Counted from the stretch's first letter, positions 1-11,984 are shown. The stretch: 64,000 nucleotides of DNA from Ilex aquifolium (GCA_951799425.1 OX637405.1:20681089-20745088), one strand, 5' to 3'. Notes: a model not told the origin generated them from the letters alone. Numbers and translations are program-made.

Positions 1-830
1 GCTACTCGAGAGAAGTCCTCAATGAACCTCCTGTAATACCCTGCCAATCCCAATAAACTACGTATCTCGAAGACTGACTTTAGCCTCTCCCAACTCATAA
101 ATACCTCAACTTTCTCCGAGTCGACTGAAACACCCGAAGCTGACACCACGTGTCCCAGAAATTTCACCTCCGCCAGCCAAAATTCGCACTTGTTGAACTT
201 GGCGTACAACCGGTGGTCTCTCAAGGTCTGGAGAACAACCCTCAAGTGACCCTCATGCTCCTCCTCAAACTTGGAGTAGATCACTATGTCATCAATAAAG
301 ACCACAACGAACTGATAGAGGTAGGGTTGGAACACCCTATGCATAAGATCCATGAATGCTGCTGGGGCATTCGTCAATCCGAATGGCATCACAATAAACT
401 CGAAATGCCTATAACGCGTTCGAAATACCGTCTTCGAAATGTCGGTATCCCTAATCCTCAACTGATGGTACCCCGTGCGCAGATCTATCTTGGAGTAGAC
501 CCGTGCCCTTCTTAGTTGGTCAAACAAGTCATCAATACGCGGTAAAGGGTACCTATTCTTGATAGTGACCCTGTTCAATTGCCGATAGTCAATGCAGAGC
601 CTAAGCGTCCTATCCTTCTTCTTGGCAAATAGCACCGGAGCACCCCAAGGTGAAGTACTCGGCCTAATAAAGCCTCTATCCAATAGCTCTTGTAACAAGA
701 ATTTAAGCTCCTACAACTCTGCTGATGCCATCCTATGTAGTGTCATAGAAATAGGGGATGCACCGGGCTGTAACTCTATGGTGAAGTCTACATCCCGATG
801 TGGTGGCAACCCCGGTAACTCATCTGGGAA
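1..830 (-). pseudogene. Reverse transcriptase domain of the chromovirus, partial
   Basis: The reverse complement reads as a Ty3/gypsy RT. Visible blocks are [20 protein letters not shown] (about 600-541), [17 protein letters not shown] (about 392-342) and the catalytic FIDD at 299-288, followed by [14 protein letters not shown]. The aspartates of the active site are intact. From about 716 to the left edge the frame is open. Upstream, between 980 and 700, the linker to protease carries stops (for example TAG inside the conserved AEL-ELK motif). The role in an active element is to copy genomic RNA into cDNA inside virus-like particles. The domain continues past the window edge, so its downstream condition is unknown. 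Confidence 0.88.
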
Positions 831-977
831 GACATCCGTATAGTCGCACACGACTCTAGGCAGACCCAACTCCTATCTCACCTCGTCCTCCAATGTAAGG
901 CTAGCAAGCCAACCTATCAACTATCTGTGCCATCAGGAGTCATATACGACATGGGATAAAGTATTGTTCTTCTCCCC

Positions 978-1451
978 CTAAAACTTGAAACAAACCCCAT
1001 CTGAAGTGTAGGTCGTAACCCTCTTGCGTTCACAATCAATGACGACCTTATGTGCCACCAACCAATCCATCCCGAGTACGACATCGAACTCCGTCATCTC
1101 AATGACCCTAAGGTCAACAGTAAGCTGGGTTCCTTCGATCTCCAACTCACAACCCCGACATATCTTGTCAACACAAACTCTGTCTCCTAGGGGTGAACTC
1201 ACATACATGGGCTCTTTCAGAGTCTCGGCCTCTAAGCCCAAGTCTCGTAGGCATGATGTAGCAATAAAAGAATGTGATGCACCAGAATCAAATAATACTC
1301 TAGTCCATAATCTAGAGAGAAGAAATGTACCCTGAATTACCGACTGATCTGCCGGTAGAGTATGTGGTGTGATGGCAAAGACTCGCCCCTGGGTCCCTGA
1401 AGTCCCTGCCTGAAAGCCCTGTCCTCGGCCTCGGCCCATGCCCTGGCCCAT
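978..1451 (-). pseudogene. Chromovirus aspartic protease segment
   Basis: An open stretch of 157 codons in the same frame as gag. It contains the retropepsin active site DSGAS (residues 54-58, about 1292-1278), preceded by RVLF, and a downstream VLGMDWL motif typical of gypsy proteases. The ATG at 1451 is only the first methionine after a stop; the native domain is part of the gag-pol polyprotein. It ends at a TAG (980-978) where related elements usually have CAG for glutamine. Confidence 0.85.
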
Positions 1452-1505
1452 CTGGCCTGACTGCAGAGTCCCCGCTAGTGAAGTGGTAGGGGCCTGTGCC
1501 GCACC

Positions 1506-2540
1506 CTAAAACTGGAACTAATTTTCCCGGCCCATGGTGGGGTAGAGAGGAATGAAGTAGGTATGTGGATGCCCCACTAATGACTGGGACTGAGATGCCC
1601 CGTAGCTCTAGGATCCCTGCCTCTGAGGACATTCTCTCTTCAAGTGGCCTGGCTGGTGGCAATAGAAACATGTATGTGGGCCTCCCTATGGTGTGCCCCT
1701 AGAGTTCTTCCCGCCTTGGGAAGATTGACCATAGCCTTGGCCTTGGCCCTGATAGCCTCGACCCTGTCCCTGTGATTCTTGTGGGGTAGAAATCCTTTGT
1801 CTCTTCCCCAAGCTAGTAGTGGAGGATTGTCCCTCCTTCTTCTCATCCTTTGATTCGGCCTCTCGGATACTCTTGGCTTCGTCCACCTCTCTCTCGATAG
1901 CCATGGTTGTCTCGACCATTTCGTCAAGGTCGTGCAACATGTCGCCAACAATCTTCCCACGGATGGATAGCTTTAGGCCATTCTCAAACCTCTGCACCTT
2001 GGCCAAATCTGTGGCCACGTAGTCATTCGCAAAACGTGCCAATTCTGTGAACTTGGCCACGTACTGCATAACAGTCATCGCTCCGTGCTTCAAGTTTAGA
2101 AATTCCTGGGCTTTGACTTCCCAAACAACTGATGGGAAATACTTCTTCATGAAGAGCTCTTGGAACTCTTCCCATGTTATCATTTCGATGTCTATCAGCT
2201 TTGCCCATGTCCACCATTGATGGGCTTCTCCCTTAAACTGGAAAGTGGCCAACCGTATCTTAGTGGCGTCGGATGCAATCTCCATTGCCTCTAAAATTTT
2301 GTCCACCTGTTGGAACCAATAGTCGGCTACCATCGGATCCCATCCTTCTATAAAAGTCGGTGGGTTGTGGAACTTAAACTTCTGGAGGTTGTTCGAGCCT
2401 CCTTGGCCCACATTGGCACTGGCCTGCAAAAAGGTGGTAGTCATCGTGCCCATAGCCTCCATAAAGGCTTGTTGATCAAAAGCCGGTGGTGGTGGTGGGT
2501 TGTTCCGTCCACCCCGACGTCCCCTTCCTCTAGTTGCCAT
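1506..2540 (-). pseudogene. Chromovirus gag (capsid plus zinc knuckle)
   Basis: Starts at ATG 2540 with a short Arg/Gly/Pro-rich leader. The retrotransposon gag capsid motif follows (HQWWTWAK, ITWEEFQELFMKKYFP at about residues 107-136), then a charged tail and a Gln/Gly-rich stretch. The CCHC nucleic-acid-binding knuckle CFYCHQPGHLKREC lies at about 1674-1633 in the same frame, just after a TAG at 1688-1686. Further in-frame TAG codons stand at 1610-1608, 1520-1518 and 1508-1506. All fit CAG-to-TAG changes. The first 284 codons are open; the full gag-pol is not translatable. Confidence 0.88.
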
Positions 2541-2844
2541 CTACACACACATAAGATAGCAATAGACCAATAACTTAGTATCCCAAAATTAGGGATCAAA
2601 AGTTAAAACTGTAGAATAAATACCTACCGGTAGATGCCCAAACAATAGGCTTTCCCATCCTTTCCCTTCCTGACTCTAAGATTATGTTTTCTAACCGTAG
2701 TGTCTCATTCCTATATACATTAAATCATGCATATAATCTCATAACACATAGCACGTAACATTTAATACATTTAACATGCAATGCACAATGGATGTATTGA
2801 CCTAGACCCATGCCTCATAAGCCCTAGGTAAATCGAGAACCTAG
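2541..2844 (-). other. Untranslated leader of the chromovirus
   Basis: Between the primer binding site and the gag ATG. There is no ORF of note. It contains the perfect 10-bp palindrome CTACCGGTAG at 2624-2633, a motif that is clustered in the Athila LTRs elsewhere in this window. Confidence 0.6.
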
Positions 2845-2856
2845 GCTCTGATACCA
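2845..2856 (-). promoter_or_regulatory. Primer binding site, initiator tRNA-Met
   Basis: The minus strand reads TGGTATCAGAGC, complementary to the 3' end of plant initiator methionine tRNA. It lies three bases inside the LTR end at 2860 and fixes the element's orientation and the LTR boundary. Confidence 0.92.
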
Positions 2857-2859
2857 AGC

Positions 2860-5283
2860 TGTGACGCCCCTAAAACCGAGGGTCCTTTGTCAACTCGTTG
2901 ATCACCCATCAACCCGCAGAATACCCATGGATACTGTGTAATTCGATACCACGCCGTTATGCCCCATTTACCGGGATCTATAACTTAACAAAATTTGGAC
3001 AGAGTCTCCTTTGTAAGGGGAGCTCTACCCAAAAACACAGCATGTGCAATCATACAACATTGACCACACCGGGTCCATTCATCCATACTCAATTCCATAG
3101 TATCGGATACTACCATAATCATCATCACTACATACATTCATTCATAAAAGAATAAATGTCTCAAAAGAGTCTCATATATATGCCTTTTAAATATAAACAA
3201 GCTTTTGTTACAAAAATTATACAAGGTCAAAAGTAAACATATACAAAGGACTGCAAAGTCAAAATAAGAGCCACAGACCGGCTCTGTCGTCAAAGCGGGC
3301 CCATGGCCTCGCCTTCGGTGGACGCCTGGGCGATACCTGAAAAATATTCCCATAAAGGGTGAGCCAACACTCAATAGGGTAACTCCTATAGAGAATACCT
3401 CTCAACCTAAATGCATATGAAATGTCATATGCAACAATCATTTCATGCATTCATTCAAATATGTCTATTGTAAACAAATGCCATAAATCATGTCATGACA
3501 TGAGATGAGACTCACGCAAGCAATACCAACATTGAGCCCCATCTCGAGCTCCCATAACACATGCAATGCCATGTGTATGTATCCGGGCATTCTAAGCCCC
3601 CATCATTGGTGTTATGTACACTCAATGACTAATTAATTCATTTTCTTGTGTCTTTGTGGGGAGATGATTTATGGTATTACACCAATGGGATACCACACCA
3701 TCAACGGATTTTCAGGACATCCCACATGTGGCTCCGTTTCCGCCATTACACTTTTCTGGAATTGCACCGCCGGAAAGTGTATAAACCAAGTAAGTGGGTC
3801 TTGCACCCGAGGGAGAATCTAGCATTTCTTGTTATTCCCGACACGTTTATCCATTTAATTTCCCGTACGACTCAGCCGGACCTTGGTGTGACTTTCCCGG
3901 ACCCATGATCAACCACATATGTGGTGATTGATTTCATACCATGCACACACTTCCACCCATGTCAATGACCATGAATGTAGTGCAACCCATGCATAATGCA
4001 ATATAATGTGCAATTACCTTTGGTACTATTTACAATGTCCATTACATAATGAATGCAATATAATGACATTTTCAACACAATCTCAAACATGTTATGTAAG
4101 ATAATCAACTCCACTAACATATTTGTATTCACCTAGGCATTTAAATAAACACCTAGATAGCGCATCAATTTACACAACTAGCATGCTTATTACTTTCAAC
4201 ATGGCAACCTGTTTATTAATTCTATAAATATAAGCACAAGTCCGCCACACTAATCATATGCTAAATAATCATTTAACATATATATTATTTCATAATCACA
4301 TAACAAGCAAATAATTTTATTAAACTTGATATGCTATTAAAATATCAAGTCATGCTAATGTACAATTAACATGCTTTAAACCACTAACCTTAACTTACAC
4401 CAAGTTAATCATAATATGATTTTACTAATTACAAGGTTAATTATAAATCCTATATTTGACCCACTAGTTACACTAGTGCAGACCTAACATGTGATATACA
4501 CCCTTAGCCTACCCATTTCATACGCCATCTTTTAGGTTGAAATTACATCTAAATAGGAGAAACTCTACCTCTCGTAGCGTGAACCTACATAGTAGACTCC
4601 AAGGAATGCCCAAATTTAGCGTCTCAAGTCTTAGGCCTAAATTCTCGTACTTGATATTTTTTTTGGAGAAAAATGTGATTTTTGTTGTGGTTGCGTAGCT
4701 CTCGTTGAGTAGAGCAACTTTAATTCTTGGCCCGAAGCGATTAAACGGTTTAATCTTCGTAGATATGAGGAATAAGGTCAATAATCTAACTTTTTTCCTT
4801 TTTCTTTTCTTTTTCTCTCCCTTTTCTCTCTTACTGCTGAGGCTTGCCAAAAAAATGAGTGGAAGACTAAAAGTCTTCCACTTTATATACTTTTAAATGT
4901 TTGGCCCACATCGCGCCACACGTTCAATTTTAACGGGTCCAATTTTATTTCGAATCAATTAAATTTCATCCCGTGTTAAGTTTAGTATATTTTTATTGAA
5001 CTAACTTTAAATTATTTTTCAGGTCCCGCGAATAAAATTTGATCGCAATTATTTTAGTTGCGCAACACCCGATCGCTTTGTAGCATGTGAAAAATCCAAC
5101 TGTCTCAGAATTCTAAATTTACTGGGTAGCTAGATTTCGCAAGACGAATCCAACGGCAAGGTCCGTTTCGTCATCTGAATTTTATAAAAATTCACGTTTT
5201 TGACCTGTGCTTTAACAATTAATTACTATTTTACCCCTGTAATTAGGATTTTTAATAATTAATTTTTTTTCTCAGGTTTTACA
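2860..5283 (-). repeat. 5' LTR of the chromovirus (2424 bp)
   Basis: On the minus strand it begins TGTAAAACCTGAG (5283) and ends GGGGCGTCACA (2860), with standard TG...CA termini next to the primer site. The outer end abuts Athila sequence. The terminal ~130 bp is related in inverted orientation to 7878-8087. No long ORF in the LTR is credible. Confidence 0.82.
4861..4890 (-). promoter_or_regulatory. Probable LTR TATA box with downstream hairpin
   Basis: The minus strand reads GTATATAAAG (4890-4881), followed at once by a perfect 8-bp inverted repeat with a 3-base loop (GGAAGACT...AGTCTTCC, 4879-4861). The position inside the LTR suits the U3/R boundary, so the hairpin would lie at the transcript 5' end. 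Promoter activity is inferred. Confidence 0.5.
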
Positions 5284-5995
5284 ATTAAAGCCCTAATTGA
5301 TCTAGAGAAAGTATGGCGAGAACACATTTCGAATAAAAAAAAAAGTTGATTTTCCTATCTAGAGCCCTAATATTCCATTCATGAAATTATGTCAAGGTCG
5401 TTTCAATTGTTATGCATGTACTTTATTTTTTATTATATGTGAGTATATTTCGGTTTATGCACAAGATTCCATCTCACATATACACATCGGGAGCATGCTG
5501 GATAATCGTTGAGTTATTCATTTTTTAGGGACACTCTTAGTGAGTTTTGCATCAAAGCTAAATTTGGATAGCCAAGTGAATGTGGATTCCGTTGAGCAAA
5601 TTTTTAAATTGCATATTCATTTCACACACACACACACACACACACGCGCGAGTTGAAAGGAAATGTGTAGGTGTATACTCTTGAATAGTATTTAAAGCTA
5701 TGATGAAACTCATGTGTGATTGGTTCGGGTGTTCGGAGAAAGCTGTTTTTGATATCCCAGTGCTAGTTAGAATAAGGGCATATGTTTCAAATTTTGGATA
5801 TGAAGAAAAGAAATTTGTAGGTACCTTCACTCGAAATCTTCACGAGACAAAACTCGTCCACTAGGGATCACCTAGGGGTTTAAAGGCATGTTGCATATGC
5901 TAAATGCAATAGCGGATTTAGTATATGTTTATTTTTGTTTGCTTAATTTTTACATTTAGTTTTCTAGGGACTAGCAAAGCTTAAGTTGAAGGGTG
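5284..5995 (+). mobile_element. Athila remnant, 3' internal region
   Basis: Non-coding sequence similar to 14590-15080 of the longer Athila copy (shared blocks around CCCTAA.TGATCTAGAGAA and GATAGCCAAGTGAATGTG). It ends with ACTAGCAAAGCTTAAGTTGAAGGG, the polypurine tract (5982-5993), just before the LTR. This copy passes directly from the shared block to the tract and has no env-position ORF. Its 5' part was displaced by the chromovirus insertion. Confidence 0.7.
5622..5649. repeat. (CA)n microsatellite with CG tail
   Basis: About eleven CA dinucleotides followed by CGCGCG, inside the Athila 3' internal region. The related copy near 14935 has only a very short CA run. Confidence 0.85.
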
Positions 5996-7877
5996 TGATG
6001 AGCACGTAATATTGCATATTTAATGGCCTCATTATATGCATTTTAACTCAACTTTGCATTTAATTACTTAGAGTTAGTCGAATTTATGAATAATGTGAAA
6101 ATTTTGATGTTGCAGATAATCATAGGGTAAATGATGGCTTTCGGAACCCTGCAACTAAGTGTAGATGAGTGATGAAGAGATGGACACATTACATGTGGAT
6201 TATGAGGCTTTAAAGTGAAATAAATTAAGGAGGTAGCGATACTTGGTATCATAGGTACCGGTATCTAAGCCTTCTGGAATTTTAGTACTGGCACCCACAC
6301 CAATTGGTAGTAGTACTCCGATATTTTGAATTTTTTACCATGATCCACTTCGAATCTGAAAAAGTGAAAAACATGAAAGTTGTATATCTGGATGTCCTCT
6401 ATCTTGTATCAAAATTTCAGCTCAATCGGATGGTGAGATCAAAAGTTATGACAAATTTACGAAAGCTAGTCCCGAGCTAGCATCCCCATTACGACCTACC
6501 GGTAGAAGGCAACCAAAACCTACCGGTAGAAGACCCTACTGGAAGTTTTCTATTGGCAGGTTTTTGACGTTCTACTGGTAGGTTTTGCCCAGATTTTCCA
6601 GACACCTTTCCACACGACTCCATATACTCCGGGGGCCCACCTCTTGTCTTCTAAGCCACACCCTGACATATTTGACACCCCATGATGCTCCCCCCCCCCC
6701 CCTTTTTTTTTGATGCTCCCCTAACCCCTAAATTCAGATTTGAAGTAAGAGAGAGAGGGGAAGAAAGAGAGAGAAGAAGGGTGGTTAGGAAAGCATGGGA
6801 GGAGCATGCTTTTACTGAAATTGCTTCTCCTAGTTGACAACCTCCCTCCAATGATTCCAATTTAGCTCACACATGCTAAGGGAGAGGGTATGGACGAAAA
6901 TGAAGGAGTCTTACATTATTATTGAGTTTTTACATGCTTTTAGAGAGAGAAGTTCCAAGATAGAAGATGAAGTTTTAGAGAGAGAAAGTTGGGTTTTCAC
7001 ATTTCCTTCACCATTTTCATTATAGTAAGCTTTACTTTACTTTACTTGTAATCTTTCTCTCTCTTACTCTAAACTATTTTATTTAAGTTGTAATCAAGCT
7101 TAGCTAAGTGTTCTAGCATTTCCATTTTCTACATTTGGGTATTTTTTCTTTTCAAGCTTTGTATTTGGGTATGAATGAATTTGCTCTTGTAGTTTAAACC
7201 TTTTCTTGCATCAATACAAGTTTCATGCTTCATTTCACTACCATGTCTCTTTACATTATGTTTGTTCTTACTTTTACTATGAGTAGCTAGACTTTTGGTT
7301 GGCTAATCCAAGGGGAATTTCCTCTTGGGTATGTGAAATCGACTCTCGTTCATTCTTTCTCGTAGTGTAAAGTGTTTGGTTTGACTAGGTTGAGTGCGGA
7401 CGTGATTGTGGACTCTTGATATATCGTAGACTTGTTACGAGGTATGCTTTTGTCCAACACGACCACATTAGTCCCGAACTTCCTACGAATCAATCAAACA
7501 CCGAGACACCATTGGTTGAATAAATTGAGTCAATTTGGCATTCCCATTGGAATGACCTCTTGGATTAGCCAACCTTGTTTTCTTGTATTTTCACCAAAAC
7601 ACAATTCACAAGATTTTCCAATTTTTATTTCTTTATAAATCACGCTTCCAAAAAAATTGACATTTCCTTCTCTGAGGAGACGACCTTGGAATACTCATTT
7701 CAAGTAAAACACGACATTGCAAGTCTCTCTACGCTTGGGGAGAACTTTTGCACACATACACAATTTTCCCCATTTCTTGCATTTGAACCCGAGGGAGAGT
7801 GACACTCACCAACTCGTATAAGCTATATACACATAACCCGGGTTCGTGTTTGGAGATTAGGGAAAACCAATCAAGCA
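5996..7877 (+). repeat. Athila LTR, copy A (3' LTR, 1882 bp)
   Basis: Begins TGATGAGCACGTAATATTGC right after a polypurine tract and ends ATCAAGCA at 7877. It aligns throughout with copies at 15946, 19385 and 25477. It contains a CTACCGGTAG cluster (about 6496-6585), a C13/T9 homopolymer run (6690-6711), and the conserved 3' blocks GGAATGACCTCTTGGATTAG and GAGGAGACGACCTTGGAATA. No primer site follows, so it is a 3' LTR. Open frames inside it are not shared between copies and are not called. Confidence 0.85.
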
Positions 7878-8087
7878 AAATGGTCTCGTGGTTAATATAT
7901 GCATATGTTATGGATTGGGTAGGGTTCCCGTACAAGGCAGACTCGACCCAAAGTTTGTTTTGGTTATGATCCAGGTAAATGGGGCGTAACGACGTGGTAT
8001 CGGGTTATGCAATACTCACGGGTATACTTCCGTGGGTTGACGGGTGATCAACAGATTGAAAAAGGACCCCCGAATTTTGGGATGTCA
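7878..8087 (+). mobile_element. Truncated chromovirus-type LTR end
   Basis: The reverse complement begins TGTGACATCCC and runs parallel to the LTR tip starting at 2860 (shared GGTCCTTT, TTGATCACCC.TCAACCC, CGATACCACG.CGTTA.GCCCCATTTACC). It is therefore about the last 200 bp of a related LTR in plus orientation. No primer site follows, and the upstream part is missing where it meets Athila LTR A. Confidence 0.7.
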
Positions 8088-8762
8088 CAAAACAGGTATG
8101 GTGATAGGGGATCACCTTGGAGTATACCCCTCATAGTTTGAAATAACCAATTTTCTCTCCATTAATAATAATTGAATAAGAGACAGTCTTCACACAAGTC
8201 ATCACAAACTCTATATCCATCTTTCATTAAACCCCATTCTACACATGATTGCTTAAAAGAAACTCCACCCAACACGACATAATCTTTACTCATATCCAAT
8301 TTAATAAACATAATCTCTTTACCTCCCTTTTTCTTCCTCTTCAAATTATGGTTTATTTCACGTGCATTAATCTACCCGGCACGAAAGAACTTTGGTAAGG
8401 AGATATAATATGAGATAATTTGTTATTTAGCCAATTGGAAAGGACTTTGCCATTATCTTATAAACAACGTCACTAAGACTTATCGGTCTATACTGCGACA
8501 TCACCTCCATAGTAGGAACTTTCAGGATTAAAACTAAATGTGTATAGTTTAACTTTGCACAAAAGTTGTTCAAGTACAGAAACTGTAACACCAACTCTGT
8601 TATATCCCACTCAACAATACTCTAGTATTTTTAATCACACCTATACTGTCTAGCCTAGGAGCCTTTGAGGAATGCATCTGACTTAATGCCAAATTAACTT
8701 CACTGACATTAAACTCGTATCATAACATCTGATTCATATCAATAGAGACCGTAGTTAGTGTA
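8088..8762 (-). pseudogene. LINE (L1-type) reverse transcriptase relic
   Basis: Minus-strand reading gives L1-type RT landmarks in order: SEVNLALSQMHSSKAP (near 8700-8645), QYRPISLSDVVYKIMAK (near 8500-8450), SFVPGRL (near 8380), IKLDMSKDY (near 8310-8285) and ILQGDPLSPYLF at 8124-8089. The frame shifts several times and stops occur, so only the N-terminal half of the RT survives, without the YADD active site. It is bounded by LTR pieces on both sides. In a live LINE this enzyme performs target-primed reverse transcription. Confidence 0.8.
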
Positions 8763-9840
8763 TGCTTGGTTAAAAACCTTGTTATTTCCTAACCCCTAAA
8801 ATCATCATTTAATGTGTATATGATGTAGGTGCGAAGGGAGTGTCACTCTCCCTTGGGATGATGTCAAAAGAAAGGGCAACGGAATGGTAAATGGAATGAA
8901 ATGTATGAAATGGAATGTGTGAAATGGACAAAAGTGCTCCCCAAGCGCAAGAAGTCTTTTGCTTGTCGTGTTTTACTTGGAACAGTATTCCAAGGTCGTC
9001 TCCTCAGGGAAGGAAAGTTCAAGTGTGTGAAGATGATTTTGTCAAAAAGGAAAAATGTAAAATCTTTTGTTTGAGTTTTGTGAGTGTGTTGGCTAATCCA
9101 AAGAGGTCATTCCAATGGGAATCCCAACTCAACTCGAAACCTTCTTCCAATGGTGCTTAAATGAACGATTGATTCGTGGGAAGCTAGAGACAAGATGGAG
9201 TAGTTCTATTGATCATACATGAGTTGTTTGTCATATTTTGTGCTTAATATATGATTGTGTGGCCAACAATTAATTTGATAACCTAGATGAAATTGGGAGA
9301 TGAATTCTAGGTTTAGATCAGAATATGATGACATGCGTCTAGTTGATTCTTCTTCGGATTGAAAAGCTGGGTTTGTGTATAGGATAGGAATATACCTATA
9401 TGTCGTGTGTAACTTTTATGAGAGTTTGAACTTAATGAATCTTTTCCAACTTATTTTGCATAGGAATATAGTAATTTAATTGGGAGAGATATGTTTATCT
9501 TACTATTGGAAAAGGTTTGATAAATAATATTGAAGTCTTAGTTAACAACTTAATTTGATCAATTAACTGGAAAGAGAGTGAAAAGATTTATACGAAGCAT
9601 TACGGAAAGTTGTAATCTTAAATTCTTTTATCCGGTAAATTCAACCCTTGATTTTTAAGATTAGATTTAGTTTTAATTTAGTCATTCCATAGTTAATTCC
9701 AATTGTTTAAATAAAATTGAATTGGTATAAAGTTAGTATTTGGAATTTATTAGTAATAATTCTCCGTGGGAACGATACTCTACTTATCACTTTATTACTT
9801 GTTGATCGTGTATACTTGTACGTAAATTGTCAATACCACA
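8763..9840 (-). repeat. Inverted LTR-like segment, Athila-related 3' half
   Basis: The minus strand starts TGTGGTATTGACA at 9840 and ends AACCAAGCA at 8763, giving TG...CA termini about 1.08 kb apart. The part 8763-9190 is the reverse complement of the Athila LTR 3' third (compare 17375-17830). The rest is different but has the motif TATCGTTCCCACGGAGAA, common in plant gypsy LTRs. No matching 5-bp duplication flanks it (GTGTA versus TTTGG), so it reached this position by rearrangement or lost a flank. No gene is seen here. Confidence 0.55.
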
Positions 9841-10691
9841 TTTGGACAACAGCCATCCCAATAGGGAATTGATGGGTGGAGCAAGCACTTCTTGATTTAG
9901 GGGCTAGTGTCAACCTCTTGCCTTACTCGGTGTACAAGCAACTCCAACTTGAAGAGTTGAAACCAACTTCAATCACTCTTCAGCTGGCGGATCAGAGCAT
10001 TCGAACACCGAAGGGGGTGGTTGAGGATGTTTTGGTTCAAGTGGATAAATTTTATTTTCATGTTGATTTCATTGTGCTTGAGACTCACCCTGTTGCTAAC
10101 CCTTGCTCCCAAATCCCTGTTATATTAGGTAGACCGTTCCTTGCTTCCTCTAACGCTGTTATTAATTACAGGAATGGTCTCATGAAGCTTACTTTCGGGA
10201 GCATGACTATGGACTTCAATGTGTTCAATTTGAACAAGCAACTGGGAGATGATGAGGAAGTGCAAGAAGTCAATAGGATTGACACCTTGGTAGAGGAGCA
10301 CTTGGAGTTGTTTGGCATGTTAAAATTGGGGGAAGAGGAAGATGTTGATGAGCAAGAGGAACCGAAGAGCTTGAAAGGGGTGGAAAAGTGGACCCCTATA
10401 TTTGAGAAGCTCCCACACCAAGACAAGAGGATTTTTCCATCAAATGAGCAAAAACCCGCCCTAGAGTTGAAGCCATTACCATCCCATCTTAAGTATGCAT
10501 ATCTTGGGGATGAAAATACCTTTCCGGTGGTGATTAGCTCAACCTTGGATGCAGAGCAAGAAGAAGAGCTCTTGGAAGTGTTGAGGAGGCATAAAGGGGC
10601 GATTGGTTGGACAATTGCCGACATCAAGGGGATAAGCCCCCTCATTTGCACACACCACATTTACCTTGAAGAGGACTCCAAACCGTCTTGA
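9841..10691 (+). pseudogene. Athila protease and protease-RT linker
   Basis: The frame opens in the protease: after PIGN and a TGA at 9870-9872 comes ALLDLGASVNLLPYSVYKQL, whose DLGAS is the Athila form of the aspartic protease site. IPVILGRPFLA follows near residue 85. The rest is an acidic linker (EEEDVDEQEEP) leading to the RT. The frame ends at a TGA (10689-10691) where arginine is usual before PQRRLNP. Everything 5' of the protease, including gag and the 5' LTR, is missing. The element would encode a polyprotein cleaved by this domain. Confidence 0.85.
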
Positions 10692-11984
10692 CAACCACAA
10701 AGAAGGTTGAACCCAATCATGAAGGATGTGGGGAGGGATGAGGTGCTAAAACTACTTGACGTGGGCATCATTTTTCCGATTGCTGATTATAAGTGGGTTA
10801 GCCCCACGCAAGTAGTACCCAAGAAGTCGGGAGTCACCGTGGTGGCAAATGAGGATAATTAGCTTATTCCAACAAAGGTGATCACCAGATGAAGAGTGTG
10901 CATTGATTACCGCAAACTCAATTTATGCACAAAGGAAGACCACTTCCCATTGCTATTCCTCGACCAAGTGTTGGAACGAGTAGCGGGACATCTATTCTAT
11001 TGCTTCTTAGATGGATACTCCGGCTACAATCAAATTGAGATTGCATTGGAAGATCAGGAGAAGACCACCTTCACTTGTCCCTATGGTGTCTTTGCTTACC
11101 GTCGCATGCCTTTTGGGCTATGTAATGTCCCGGGAACCTTTCAACGTTGCATGATGGGAATCTTTAGTGACATGGTGGAGAAGATTGTAGAGGTGTTTAT
11201 GGATGACTTCTCGGTATTTGGGGATTCCTTTAGCGGATATTTGGTAAACTTGGAGAAAGTTATTGAGAGATGTGAAGAGAAGAGCTTAGTCTTGAATTGG
11301 GAGAAGTGTCACTTCATGGTGACACAAGGAATTGTGCTTGGGCATATTGTCTCAGCGAAGGGGATTGAAGTGGACAAATCAAAGGTTGATGCCATTTCCA
11401 GCATCCCTACACCGAAGGTCATAAAGGATATAAAGTCGTTTCTGGGCCGTGATGGCTTTTATCGTTGTTTCATTAAAGATTTTAGTGCATTGGCCCGACC
11501 TTTGACCAATTTACTTTCAAAAGATGTCCCATTTATTTGGTCGGATAATTGTGAGATCTCTTTCAAACATTTGAAAAGCATGCTTACTACACCTCCAATT
11601 ATGCGACCACCCAAGTGGGATATACCATTTGAGCTTATTTGTGACGCGAGTGATTATGCAATCGGCGCAGTGATCAGTCAAAGGGAGGATAAGAGACCGT
11701 ATGTGATATACTATGCTAGCAAAACCCTTAATAAAGCTCAAATGAATTATACCACCATTGAAAAGGAATTGTTAGCAGTAGTATTTGCATTGGATAAATT
11801 CTTTTCTTACATCATTGGTTCACCGATGATAGTCTATACTGATCACTCTGTTTTGAAGTACTTGTTGTCTAAGCAGGATGCCAAACTGAGACTCATAAGG
11901 TGTATCCTCTTACTCCAAGAGTTCAATCTGACAATCAAAGATAAAAAGGGAGTGGAGAATGTGGTGGCAGATCATTTATCCTGA
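10692..11984 (+). pseudogene. Athila reverse transcriptase and RNase H
   Basis: In the same frame as the protease. It runs from PQRRLNPIMKDV through VSPTQVVPKKSG. Stops at 10860-10862 (TAG) and 10890-10892 (TGA, usual tryptophan) come just before [11 protein letters not shown]. The segment 10896-11984 is open: [39 protein letters not shown], the catalytic FMDDFSVFG near 11200, then RNase H motifs [18 protein letters not shown] and [12 protein letters not shown]. It ends at TGA 11982-11984 after DHLS, where Athila elements usually continue. Both catalytic centres look intact, but the polyprotein is broken. Confidence 0.88.

Larger units (their letters stand above)
1..5283 (-). mobile_element. 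Ty3/gypsy chromovirus (Tekay/Del-like), 5' part
   Basis: A minus-strand LTR retrotransposon cut by the left window edge. Reading leftward it has a 5' LTR (5283-2860), an initiator-Met primer site (2856-2845), a leader, gag from 2540, protease near 1290 and reverse transcriptase to position 1. Gag, protease and RT lie in one reading frame, as expected for a chromovirus polyprotein. The frame is broken by several in-frame stops, so this copy is dead. RNase H, integrase and the 3' LTR lie outside the window. It is inserted in an Athila remnant: sequence resuming at 5284 continues a block that is seen uninterrupted near 14590. Confidence 0.88.

Noticed and set aside
150..1335. Plus-strand frames at 150-515, 592-843 and 1024-1335
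   Set aside because: They are shadows of the minus-strand RT and protease, which have conserved motifs.
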